A stretch of 64,000 bases of DNA from positions 1-64,000 of the forward strand of contig NZ_BPQE01000012.1 in assembly GCF_022179085.1 (NCBI RefSeq), in the 5' to 3' direction. The translations under genes were made by a program, and so were the position numbers. Shown here piece after piece: positions 41,378-49,132 of this stretch (position 1 is its first letter; every line of letters starts with the position of its first letter). This DNA comes from Methylobacterium aerolatum (GTDB taxonomy: Bacteria > Pseudomonadota > Alphaproteobacteria > Rhizobiales > Beijerinckiaceae). The notes beneath the pieces were generated by a model. That model saw only the letters and a list, made by a program, of their open reading frames with translations, did not search any database and was not told where the DNA came from.

Positions 41378-42706
41378 TCACTTCTCGCGGAAGGCGCGCC
41401 GGGCCTGATCGACGAGGGGCTTCGTCAGGTACGACAGGACCGTCCGGTCGGCGGTGCGGATGAAGGCTTCCACGGGCATGCCGGGGATCAGCTTCGCCCC
41501 GTCCAGCCGGCCGAGTTCGTCCTTCGTGACCCCGAGGCGAACGAGATAGAAGAAGCTCCCCGTGCGCTTGTCCTCGCTCACGTCGGCGGCGACGCGGCTC
41601 ACGTGCCCGTTCAGTTCCGGCGTGGTGCGCTGGTCGAAGCTCGGGAAGCGAAGGCCTGCGGCCTGGCCGGTCCGCAACCGGTCGATGTCCTGAGGGGCCA
41701 CGCGGACCTCCACCACCAGGGAATCGGCCGTGGGCACGATCAGCATGATCGGCTCGCCGGGCGTGATCACCCCCCCGCGGGTATGCACGGACAACTCGTG
41801 GACGTAGCCCGTCTGCGGCGCGCGGATCTCGATGCGCTGCAACTGGTCGAAGGCGGTGATCCTCTGCTCGGTCAGGGTCGCGGCCTTGGCCCGGTTCTCC
41901 GCGAGGTCCTTGGCGACCTCGCTGCGGAGGTTCTGCTCCAACTGGATGATCTGCAGTTCCGTCTCGGAGATCTTGCCCTTGGTCTGCGCGATGGTCGCCA
42001 CGAGGACGCCGCGCTCGCCCTTCAGGCGGGACATGTCGCGCTCCAGGCCGGTGAGGCGGTTGAGCTGGACGAGGTTGCGCTTCCAGAGGCTCTCGACCCC
42101 CTCGTACTCGCGCCCGATGATCGCCGTCTCCTGCTCCTTGGCGGCCGCCTGCTCTTCGAGGCCCTTGATCTCCTCGCGCAGCTGCCCGATCCGCTGCTGC
42201 AGCTGCGCCTTCTGGCCGTCCCGCGCATCGCGCCGGAACCGGAACAGCTTGCGCTCGCCGTCGGTGATCCGCGCGACCTCCGGGCCCGCCCCCGCGAGGT
42301 CGGACGGGACGGCGACGGCGTCGCGGCCGTCGCGCTCCGCCTCCAGGCGGGCATTGCGGGCAGCGATCTCCCACAGGCTCTTGCTCACGCTGTCGAAGGT
42401 GGCCCGCGCCGTCGTGGCGTCGAGCCGGATCAGGAGGTCGCCGGCCTGCACCCGCGCCCCTTCCTCCACCAGCAGGTCCGCCACCACGCCGCCGGTGGGA
42501 TGCTGGACCTTCTTGATGTTGCTTTCGACCACGAGGGAGCCCGAGGCGATGATCGCGCCGGACAGTTCCGTCGTCCCGGTCCAGGCCCCCGCGCCGAGCG
42601 CCACCGCGACGATGGCGCCGACCCCGGCGATGTGGCGCCTCAGCGAGGCGCGCGTGCCGGCGGTGGGATCCGCTGCCGCCGCCGCGGGCGTGTCGGGCTT
42701 GGTCAT
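41378..42706 (-). CDS. Type I secretion membrane fusion protein, HlyD/PrtE family
   Basis: This 442-residue periplasmic adaptor has one N-terminal membrane segment (HIAGVGAIVAVALGAGAW), a lipoyl half GSLVVESNIKKVQHPTGGVV, a long coiled coil (about residues 95-280, rich in Glu, Arg and Gln), then IEIRAPQTGYVHELSVHTRGG and the C-terminal barrel. AEDVRVAPQDIDRLR-like sequence matches T1SS MFPs of the PrtE/RsaE type. The frame extends into the upstream ABC gene, but the real ATG overlaps its stop (ATGA). It links the ABC ATPase upstream to an outer-membrane channel encoded outside the window. Confidence 0.92.
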   Translation of the reverse strand: MTKPDTPAAAAADPTAGTRASLRRHIAGVGAIVAVALGAGAWTGTTELSGAIIASGSLVVESNIKKVQHPTGGVVADLLVEEGARVQAGDLLIRLDATTARATFDSVSKSLWEIAARNARLEAERDGRDAVAVPSDLAGAGPEVARITDGERKLFRFRRDARDGQKAQLQQRIGQLREEIKGLEEQAAAKEQETAIIGREYEGVESLWKRNLVQLNRLTGLERDMSRLKGERGVLVATIAQTKGKISETELQIIQLEQNLRSEVAKDLAENRAKAATLTEQRITAFDQLQRIEIRAPQTGYVHELSVHTRGGVITPGEPIMLIVPTADSLVVEVRVAPQDIDRLRTGQAAGLRFPSFDQRTTPELNGHVSRVAADVSEDKRTGSFFYLVRLGVTKDELGRLDGAKLIPGMPVEAFIRTADRTVLSYLTKPLVDQARRAFREK

Positions 42707-44427
42707 GCGACCCTCGTGGGTACCTGCCGCGTCAGCGCGTTCAGCTTGGCGAGAACCTCGTCCCGGGGCCCGTGCAACTGCACCCGCCCGTCGGCGAGGA
42801 CGAGGATCCGGTCCACCGCCGTCAGGGCGCTCGGTCGATGCGCGACCACGACGGCGATGCCGCCGCGGGCCCGCACCGCTTGCACGGCGGCCGCCAGGGC
42901 CCGGTCGCCCTCGACGTCGAGGTTGGAGTTCGGCTCGTCGAGGACCACGAGGAACGGATCGCCGTAGATCGCCCGCGCCAGGGCGATCCGCTGCCGCTGG
43001 CCGCCGGACAGGGCGAGGCCCCCCGGCCCGATGCGCGCATCGTAGCCGCCCGGCAGGCGCAGCACGACCTCGTGGACGCCCGCCGCCCGCGATGCGCGCA
43101 GAAGCGCCTCGGGATCGGGCTCGGCGTCGAACCGCGTGATGTTCTGGGCGATGGTGCCGTCGAACATCTCGATGTCCTGCGGCAGATACCCCACCGCGCG
43201 GCCGAGGGCGTCGGGGTCCCATTGGTCGATCGCGGCGCCGTCGAGGCGGATCACGCCCCGGCTCGGCCGAGCGAGGCCGACCAGGGCGCGGGCGAAGGTC
43301 GACTTGCCGGATCCGCTCGGACCGATCACCCCCAGCGCGCTCCCGGGGGCGAGGGCGACGTTGACGTCGTGGAGGACCAGCGTGTCCGTGCCCGGCGCCG
43401 CGATCGTCAGGGCGGTGACCCGCACGCTCTCCCGCGGGGCCGGAAGGGGCGTGAGGGCGCCCGGTTTCCGCTGCGGCAAGAAGGCGACGAGCCGGGTCCA
43501 GGCGTGGCGGGCCGCCGAGAAGGACTTCCAGTTGGCGATCGCGAGATCGACCGGCGCCAGGGCGCGGGCCGAGAGGACGGTGGCGGCCAGCATCACCCCC
43601 GCCGTCGCCTCCTCCCGGACCACCAGGTAGGCGCCGAGGCCGAGGATGCCCGATTGCAGCACGGTTCGCGTGAGGCGCGCGGCGGCGCCGAAGCCGATGG
43701 CGAGGTCGTTGCCGGCGATCGCCGTATCGAGGTTCCGGGTCGCCCGGTCCTGCCACAGCGCCGTCATCCGCGCGCGCATGCCGAGCGCCGACAGGAGGGG
43801 GGCCGTCCGGTGCGCCATGTCGACGAAGGCGCGGCGCTCGCCGGCCACCCGCACGCCCTCGCGGGTCGAGGCGGCGGTGGCCCAATCGGTCACGAGGGTC
43901 AGCAGGCACAGGAGCACCGCGCCGGCGGCGATGGCCGTGCCGAGCCACGGATGGAACAGGAAGCAGACGGCGATGTAGAGCGGCACCCACGGGAGATCGA
44001 AGAACGCCGTGAAGGCGAGGCTCGCCAGGAAGCCGCGCACCGTGTCGAGGTCGCGCAGGGCTTGCGGGCCCTCGTCGGTGCGGGGCATCTCGGCGCCGCG
44101 CGCCAGCAGGGTGCGGAAGATGCGCCCGCCGAGCCGCTCTTCGACGAGACGGCCGAAGCGGGCGAGGATCCGGGCGCGGAAGACTTCCAAAACGCTCTGG
44201 ATCAGGAACAGGATCAGCGCGATGCCCGCGAGGCCCACCAGCGTCGCGACGCTCCGGCTCGGTAACACGCGGTCGTAGACCTGCAGCATGAAGATCGGCG
44301 CCGTCAGCATCAGCACGTTGACGAGGCCGCTGGCGACCATGACCGTGACGAGGGAGGCCCGGCCGTCCCGGGCCGCCGCCCGGATTTCCCGCCATGTCGC
44401 GGCACGCACCGCACGCTCGTCGCTCAC
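42703..44427 (-). CDS. Type I secretion ABC transporter, PrtD family
   Basis: This 574-residue ABC half-transporter has an N-terminal six-helix domain (LVTVMVASGLVNVLMLTAPI, PIFMLQVYDRVLPSRS) and a nucleotide-binding domain with Walker A GPSGSGKST (about 367), signature LALSGGQRQRIALARAI (about 472) and Walker [14 protein letters not shown] (about 494). The PNSNLD form is typical of PrtD-type exporters. There is no N-terminal C39-like domain. The GTG at 44427 is supported by GGAG eight bases upstream. It lies 85 bases downstream of the repetitive-protein gene, which makes that protein the prime cargo candidate. Confidence 0.93.
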   Translation of the reverse strand: MSDERAVRAATWREIRAAARDGRASLVTVMVASGLVNVLMLTAPIFMLQVYDRVLPSRSVATLVGLAGIALILFLIQSVLEVFRARILARFGRLVEERLGGRIFRTLLARGAEMPRTDEGPQALRDLDTVRGFLASLAFTAFFDLPWVPLYIAVCFLFHPWLGTAIAAGAVLLCLLTLVTDWATAASTREGVRVAGERRAFVDMAHRTAPLLSALGMRARMTALWQDRATRNLDTAIAGNDLAIGFGAAARLTRTVLQSGILGLGAYLVVREEATAGVMLAATVLSARALAPVDLAIANWKSFSAARHAWTRLVAFLPQRKPGALTPLPAPRESVRVTALTIAAPGTDTLVLHDVNVALAPGSALGVIGPSGSGKSTFARALVGLARPSRGVIRLDGAAIDQWDPDALGRAVGYLPQDIEMFDGTIAQNITRFDAEPDPEALLRASRAAGVHEVVLRLPGGYDARIGPGGLALSGGQRQRIALARAIYGDPFLVVLDEPNSNLDVEGDRALAAAVQAVRARGGIAVVVAHRPSALTAVDRILVLADGRVQLHGPRDEVLAKLNALTRQVPTRVA

Positions 44428-44512
44428 GGGCGCAACTCCAGCTTCTCGAGGGTGCGGGGGGGACGTGCCGTCGCGGCGCCCCCGCCACGGCGTGTGGCGG
44501 GGGCGCGCGTGC

Positions 44513-46498
44513 TCAGAGGCCGAGCAGGTGGAGGCCGGTCGTGGCGCCGTGCGCCATCGGATCGGCCTGGGCCGCCTGGGCATGGCCGCCGAGGTCGAGG
44601 GAGGCGAGGCCGAGATCGGCCATCGCCTCGTGGGCGGTGCCGGCCTCGGCCGGCGCGGCGCTCGCCACCGGGACGACGTCGTGGAGCAGGCCGACCAGGG
44701 AATCGGCCGTCTCACCGGTCACGGGGAAGGCGATGTGGTCCCCCGTCAGAAGGGTGGCACTGGCCACGCCCGGCGCGCCGGAGGGCGCGGTCAAGGCGCT
44801 CGCCTCGACGGTGTGGGAGGGGTCCGTGCCCGGCGACAGGACGGCGACGTCGGCGGCGGGCGTCGCCGTCGCGGGGCCGGCCGAGACACCGACGAGCGGA
44901 TGGCTCCCGGACGCGTTGCCCGTCAGGTCCCCGAGCAGGCCCCCGAGCGGATTGCCCGCTCCGCCCACTCCCGCACCGGCGAGGAAGCCCGTCACGGAGC
45001 CGGCCACCGCGCTCGCCGCCTCGATCCCATGCCCGGCATCGGCGACCGTCTGGCCGATGGCCGTCGTGCCGCCGCCGCTCGCGACGGCGCCGGGCAGGTT
45101 CGCGGCATCGGTCAGGATGGTGCCGGTTTCGCCCAGTTCCCCGAGGCCCAGGGTGGTGCCGAGCCCGATCACCGAGTGGACGGGATCGTTGAGGACGGGC
45201 GTGGCGTGGCCGACCTGCTCCAGGTTCGCATGGACGCCGTCGATCAGCTGGTTGGCCGGATCGGCCACCGGCTGCGCCGGAGCGCCCTGGCCCAGCAGGG
45301 CCCCCGCTCCGCCGAGGGGCGATCCACCGCCGAGAAGCGATCCATCGCCACCGAGGCCGCCCGCGAGGCCGGTGACGCCGCCGAGGAGACCGCCGGCCGC
45401 GCCCGCCACCGCACCGGTATCGGTCAGGATCGGCGAGAGCACGGAGAGGCCCTGCCCCTGGAGGAGGCCGCCCGGCAGGTCCGCGACGTCGGTGAGCAGG
45501 GTGCCGCTCTGCCCGAGATGGCCCAGGCCGACCGTCTCGCCAAGGGCGGTCAGGCCATGGACCGCCTCGTTCAGCGGCGCCACCTCGTGCCCCACGGTCT
45601 CGAGTGTCGTGTGGAGGTTGAGGATGCCGGAATTGGCGAGGGTGGCGACCGGCGACAAGGGACCGTCGCCCGCCAGCAGGCCGCCGTCGCTGAGCGTTCC
45701 GGTCAAGGAGCCCAAGAGCGTGTCGGTGGCGCCGAAGACCTGGGCGAGATCGGTCAGGACCGGGCTCGCCGAGGCCAGGCCGCCCCCGCCCAGGAGGGAG
45801 CCTGGCAGCGTCGAGAGGTCGGTCAGCAGCGTGCCGGCCTGGCCGAGATGGCCGAGTCCCACCGTTTCGCCGAGGCCCGTCACCGCGTGGAGCGGTTGAT
45901 TGAGGATGGGGGTCTGATGCCCGGCCTCCTCCAGGGTGGCGTGGGTCTGGAGCACCGCCTCGTTGAGGATCGTCGCCGCCGGCGCGAGGGCGCCGCCGCC
46001 GCCGACCAGGCCGCTCCCGGCTGCGGGCGCGGCCGCGACCGCCCCCACCAGCCCGTCGGCACCCATGGCGATGCCTCCCGCGTCGGTGAGGATCGGAGCG
46101 AGGCTGGCCGGATCGGCCGGGTTCGCGGCGAGGCCGCCGAGATCGGTCAGGAGGTTGCCGCCCTCGCCGAGATGGCCGAGCCCGATCGTCTCGCCGAGGG
46201 CGGTCAGGCCGTGGAGTGGTCCGTTCAGGGGCGCGACCTCGTGGCCGACGGTCTCGAGCTGCGCATGGGTGTCGAGGACGATCTGGTTGGCGGGCGCCGC
46301 GAGGGCATCCGGAAGCGCCGAGGGATCGGCCTCGCCGGAGGCGGCATCGGTGGTGCCTTCGATCAGGGACGCGATCGGACCGAGACTGCCGAGTTGTGTC
46401 GTCGAGAGGGCCGTCGAGGACAGGAATGCGCCCGGCCCGCCGAGCCATTCGAGGGATCGCGAGGGCGACCCGAGCAGTGAAAGAGGAGATGTGGACAT
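44513..46498 (-). CDS. Repetitive 661-residue protein, putative type I secretion cargo without RTX motifs
   Basis: I do not recognise a family. The protein carries four copies of a repeat at about residues 71-140, 181-250, 291-360 and 416-470. The first three are spaced exactly 110 residues apart. The consensus is HxxLExVGHExxPLN, then HxLTxLGETVGLGHLG, then GTLLTDxxxLPG. Between repeats there are Gly/Leu/Ala-rich linkers. There is no signal peptide and there are almost no charged or aromatic residues or cysteines. The C-terminus ends ATTGLHLLGL, a hydrophobic end like that of some type I substrates. It lies directly upstream of a PrtD/PrtE-type exporter pair on the same strand. GGAGG precedes the ATG at 46498. 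A secreted structural, adhesive or surface protein is plausible but is inference. Confidence 0.85.
   Translation of the reverse strand: MSTSPLSLLGSPSRSLEWLGGPGAFLSSTALSTTQLGSLGPIASLIEGTTDAASGEADPSALPDALAAPANQIVLDTHAQLETVGHEVAPLNGPLHGLTALGETIGLGHLGEGGNLLTDLGGLAANPADPASLAPILTDAGGIAMGADGLVGAVAAAPAAGSGLVGGGGALAPAATILNEAVLQTHATLEEAGHQTPILNQPLHAVTGLGETVGLGHLGQAGTLLTDLSTLPGSLLGGGGLASASPVLTDLAQVFGATDTLLGSLTGTLSDGGLLAGDGPLSPVATLANSGILNLHTTLETVGHEVAPLNEAVHGLTALGETVGLGHLGQSGTLLTDVADLPGGLLQGQGLSVLSPILTDTGAVAGAAGGLLGGVTGLAGGLGGDGSLLGGGSPLGGAGALLGQGAPAQPVADPANQLIDGVHANLEQVGHATPVLNDPVHSVIGLGTTLGLGELGETGTILTDAANLPGAVASGGGTTAIGQTVADAGHGIEAASAVAGSVTGFLAGAGVGGAGNPLGGLLGDLTGNASGSHPLVGVSAGPATATPAADVAVLSPGTDPSHTVEASALTAPSGAPGVASATLLTGDHIAFPVTGETADSLVGLLHDVVPVASAAPAEAGTAHEAMADLGLASLDLGGHAQAAQADPMAHGATTGLHLLGL
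44950..46290 (-). repeat. Four direct repeats within the repetitive-protein gene
   Basis: The DNA of the four protein repeats is also similar. Segments encoding LETVGHEVAPLN, ETVGLGHLG and LLTD recur with a period of 330 bases for the first three units, and the last unit is 375 bases from the third. The first and third units are nearly identical over their first 60 bases, which suggests recent duplication or gene conversion. Confidence 0.7.
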
Positions 46499-46843
46499 GA
46501 ATACCTCCAGTTTCACCGGCCAACCCTGCACTCAATTCAGAGTTGCAAAATCTGAGGCCGTGAGCCGCCGCTGGAGTTAATGGTTTGTAAGAGTTTGCGT
46601 CGATTTTTTCTGTTTTTTCACCGCCGATCTGGCGCCGATGCCTGTCCGCAGCGCATTGTTGTCATGCCACGGATCGTCACATTGAATTCAGAATGAGCGA
46701 ATGCACTCATTCCGTCCAATATGCGGCGCGGCGCCGTCTGTATTCGGCGCCAATTCGTCCTTCGTTAACTGTGCGGTATTGGTCCGTGAACTCGCGCACA
46801 GGTTGAAAGTTGACGGGCATCTCATTGTTGGCTGGTGACGATC
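46499..46843. other. AT-rich regulatory region between the repetitive-protein gene and a small ORF
   Basis: These 345 bases are distinctly AT-richer than the genes. Two T-runs at about 46597-46616 would act as A-tracts upstream of the minus-strand repetitive gene and could strengthen its promoter. A perfect palindrome GAATGAG/CTCATTC (46691-46697 and 46706-46712, 8-base loop) is a possible regulator site. No further gene was seen. Confidence 0.5.
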
Positions 46844-47065
46844 ATGCCGCACTCGATATTGATCAAAGAGCAGAAAGGCGATGCGGAACGTCCGCCGGAG
46901 CTGATCGCATACGACATCGACAGTATCGCCTTGGCCAATCGACTGGTTCGCTCCATCGCCAAGGCCAATCGCGTCCACGGCTTCGATCCGGAGACCCATC
47001 AGCGCTGGTTCAAGTTGAAGGACTCGATTTTCCACGTGTACAGGCTGAAGGTCGAGTACAAATGA
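46844..47065 (+). CDS. Small hypothetical protein (73 residues)
   Basis: The ORF encodes a mixed-charge protein of 73 residues. It starts MPHSILIKEQKGDAERPPEL and ends WFKLKDSIFHVYRLKVEYK. It lacks a signal peptide or membrane segment. The balanced composition and the YDIDSIALANRLVRSIAKAN helix look like a real folded protein rather than a chance frame, and the opposite strand has no competing gene. No family was recognised. A GTG nine bases upstream (46835) is the alternative start. Neither start has a strong ribosome binding site. Confidence 0.5.
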   Translation: MPHSILIKEQKGDAERPPELIAYDIDSIALANRLVRSIAKANRVHGFDPETHQRWFKLKDSIFHVYRLKVEYK

Positions 47066-47412
47066 CACGATCTTCCGGCGTCGCGGCGGACATCGAGGAC
47101 GAACGTTCGTCCCGAGGCGCGCCCGCCGCGCCGCCGGTTCGGAGGCGAAGGGGCGCGTGAGCCGGGGACCGCGACGACGAAGCCCGCCGCGACGGGGTCG
47201 GGCGGGCTTGTCGGAGTCGGTCTGCGCGGATCGGAGGCGGCGCCTCGGCCCGTACTCGCCGACACGACGGCGACCGGCGAGGGGGCACGCGCGCGCGTCG
47301 CGGTGTTTACGCGATGTCGTTTTACCCTCTATCGCCGCGCCCTCCCGCCCGCGCATCGCTCCGCTCGCAAGGGATGTGAAGCGGGGGCGACCCGGATATC
47401 CCGGAGAAAGCC
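47066..47412. other. Intergenic region with one hairpin
   Basis: There is no supported gene in these 347 bases. The only structure noted is the hairpin at 47180-47209. Open frames on both strands here are arginine- and alanine-rich chance frames. Confidence 0.4.
47180..47209. terminator. Terminator-like hairpin between convergent genes
   Basis: AAGCCCGCC (47180-47188) pairs perfectly with GGCGGGCTT (47201-47209) over nine bases with a 12-base loop. It lies between the small ORF on the plus strand and the Gly/Tyr-rich gene on the minus strand, where a two-way terminator would be expected. The A and T ends give short complementary flanks but there is no long T-run. Confidence 0.4.
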
Positions 47413-47736
47413 TTAGAAGAAACCGGGGCGCCCATAGCCACGGCCGTAACCGTGCCTGTAGCCGCGACCGTAGCCGAAGCGATGGCCGTAGCCGTGGCCC
47501 CGTCCGTACCCGTAGCCCCGCCCCCGGAAGTGCGGCCGGCCGTAGCCCCGGTGACCGTAGCCGAAGCGCGGGCCGCCATAGCCGTACTGGACGTCAGTCA
47601 CCGCGGAAGCCGCCTCGGGAACGGCCCCGATGCCGATCTGCGATGCGGAGGCCGGCAGGGGTGCGAGGAACAGGCCGGTCGCGAAGAGTCCGGCCGTCAG
47701 TGCTGATGTCTTGAACAAGGGCTTGCTCCAGGCCAC
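47413..47736 (-). CDS. Small secreted Gly/Tyr/Arg/His-rich protein
   Basis: This protein of about 107 residues has a signal peptide (KTSALTAGLFATGLFLAPLP, cleavage near ASA-SQ). A short spacer follows, and then a low-complexity tail made of GYG, GYGR and HRGYGRP-type units to the C-terminal GRPGFF. Similar short Gly-Tyr-rich exported proteins are common in Rhizobiales and have no assigned function. The start is uncertain. The GTG at 47736 (MAWSKPLF) places the signal peptide correctly. The frame is open up to 47886 but that extension is not protein-like. Confidence 0.62.
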   Translation of the reverse strand: MAWSKPLFKTSALTAGLFATGLFLAPLPASASQIGIGAVPEAASAVTDVQYGYGGPRFGYGHRGYGRPHFRGRGYGYGRGHGYGHRFGYGRGYRHGYGRGYGRPGFF

Positions 47737-48137
47737 GCTCGTGAATGTGCCGCGTTGGCCGAAGGCAACCCCACCGACCCTCGGACCGTTCCAAGTTTCC
47801 TCGCTCCCCCGCACGGCTACAGAGCCTGGGGACGGCGCATGAAATCCCGGCGGCATCAGAAAAGCGGAAATTCTCGGCGCCGCCACCGCATCGGATTCTT
47901 TGATGAAATGCCCCGGGCGATTTGCGCTCGTCTGAACGGCGCGATGGGTTTACCTTGGCGTGCCGCCCCTTCGACGCCCATGCATCCGAGGCGAACGCTC
48001 GGGCGGTACGCCGCCGCAGGACGGGCGTCCCACGCGGCGGGGGGCGAGCGAGGGACGGGCCATCCTGCTGTCGAAACGCCGTGCGTCCTGACCGGTTAAG
48101 CGCTATTCACACGGCCCGCCCTGGATTGGGCCCTATC
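47737..48137. other. Divergent intergenic region
   Basis: These 401 bases lie between the starts of the Gly/Tyr-rich gene and the acyltransferase gene and should contain both promoters. An upstream extension of the acyltransferase frame (to 47922) has no family sequence and is arginine-rich, so it was not included. No further elements were recognised. Confidence 0.4.
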
Positions 48138-48887
48138 GTGAGGCCCTTCTTGGCACGCGTCCGCTTCTTTCTGTTCGCCTCTTACTGGATGGGCTGGACG
48201 GCGCTGTTTCTCGCGCCGCTCGCCATCTTCGCCCTGGCCGGGGCACCGACACGGCCCATTCGCGCGGCGACCCGCCTGTGGGCGCGCGGCATCCTGTTCG
48301 GGCTGCGCCGCTTCATCGGGCTGGACTTCGTGGAGGAGGGGCGGGAGCACATCCCCGCCGCCCCCTGCCTGATCGTGGCGAACCACCAATCCGCCTGGGA
48401 AACCCTGGCCTTTCTCGTGCTCGTCCCGGACGTGGCCATCATCGCCAAGCGCGAGCTGCTCGCGATCCCGGTGGTGGGCTGGTTCCTGCGGCGCTCGCCG
48501 ATGATCGTCATCGATCGCGCCAATGGCACGCAGGCCCTGCGCACGATGATCGACGGATGCCAGGAGGCCGTGGCGGCGGGCCGCTCGGTGCTGATCTTCC
48601 CGGAGGGCACGCGGGGCGAAATCGCCGATCCCGTGCGCTTCAAGCGCGGCGTCGAGATCCTCTACAGTCGGCTCGGCCTACCCGTGGTTCCGGTCGCGGT
48701 GAATTCCGGCCTGTTCTGGCCCGGCGGGGCGACCGCGCGGCCCGGCACCGTCGTCGTGAGCTATCTCGCCGCCATCGCGCCGGGACAGCCCAGCGCCGAG
48801 TTCCTGCGCGGCACGGAGAAGGCCATCGACCGGGAGCTCGACCGCTGGCGGACAGCCGCCCCCGCCGGCGCGACGGCCGGGATCTAG
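48138..48887 (+). CDS. plsC: 1-acyl-sn-glycerol-3-phosphate acyltransferase, PlsC family
   Basis: This 249-residue membrane-associated acyltransferase has a hydrophobic N-terminus (FASYWMGWTALFLAPLAIFAL), motif I IVANHQSAWETLAF (residues about 80-90, His catalytic, with Glu in the place of the usual Asp), motif II around IAKRELLAIPVVGWFLRR, motif III IFPEGTRGE (about 153-161) and VVPVAVNSGLFW. It converts lysophosphatidate to phosphatidate. The GTG at 48138 fits the family start and length. The frame upstream is not conserved. It appears to be monocistronic and is followed by a terminator hairpin. Confidence 0.88.
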   Translation: MRPFLARVRFFLFASYWMGWTALFLAPLAIFALAGAPTRPIRAATRLWARGILFGLRRFIGLDFVEEGREHIPAAPCLIVANHQSAWETLAFLVLVPDVAIIAKRELLAIPVVGWFLRRSPMIVIDRANGTQALRTMIDGCQEAVAAGRSVLIFPEGTRGEIADPVRFKRGVEILYSRLGLPVVPVAVNSGLFWPGGATARPGTVVVSYLAAIAPGQPSAEFLRGTEKAIDRELDRWRTAAPAGATAGI

Positions 48888-48898
48888 AGCGAGGGCGT

Positions 48899-48929
48899 CG
48901 GAACCCGGGGCGACCGCCGCCGGGTTCCG
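48899..48929 (+). terminator. Hairpin after the acyltransferase gene
   Basis: CGGAACCCGG (48899-48908) and CCGGGTTCCG (48920-48929) form a perfect 10-base-pair stem with an 11-base loop, eleven bases after the plsC stop. No T-run follows. Confidence 0.5.
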
Positions 48930-48956
48930 GGGCGGCCCTCGGCCGTATCTCGCCGG

Positions 48957-49038
48957 TCGCCGAAAGCCGCGGCGGGACGACGCTTCTCGGCCGGCATTTC
49001 AGGGACAAATAGTATATAACCTTTCGCCGAAAGCCGCG
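48957..49038. repeat. 15-base direct repeat upstream of the chemotaxis receptor gene
   Basis: TCGCCGAAAGCCGCG occurs at 48957-48971 and again at 49024-49038, 67 bases apart. The AT-rich AGTATATAAC at 49011-49020 lies between the two copies and is a candidate promoter part. The repeats could be regulator sites. Confidence 0.45.
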
Positions 49039-49132
49039 TGACAGGTATCGAATTATGTCTAAGTTAACTTTTTAGCAGCTTCGGCGTGCCAGCGTGGCTG
49101 TACGTTCCTGAGATCGTCGGCCTTCTACCATC

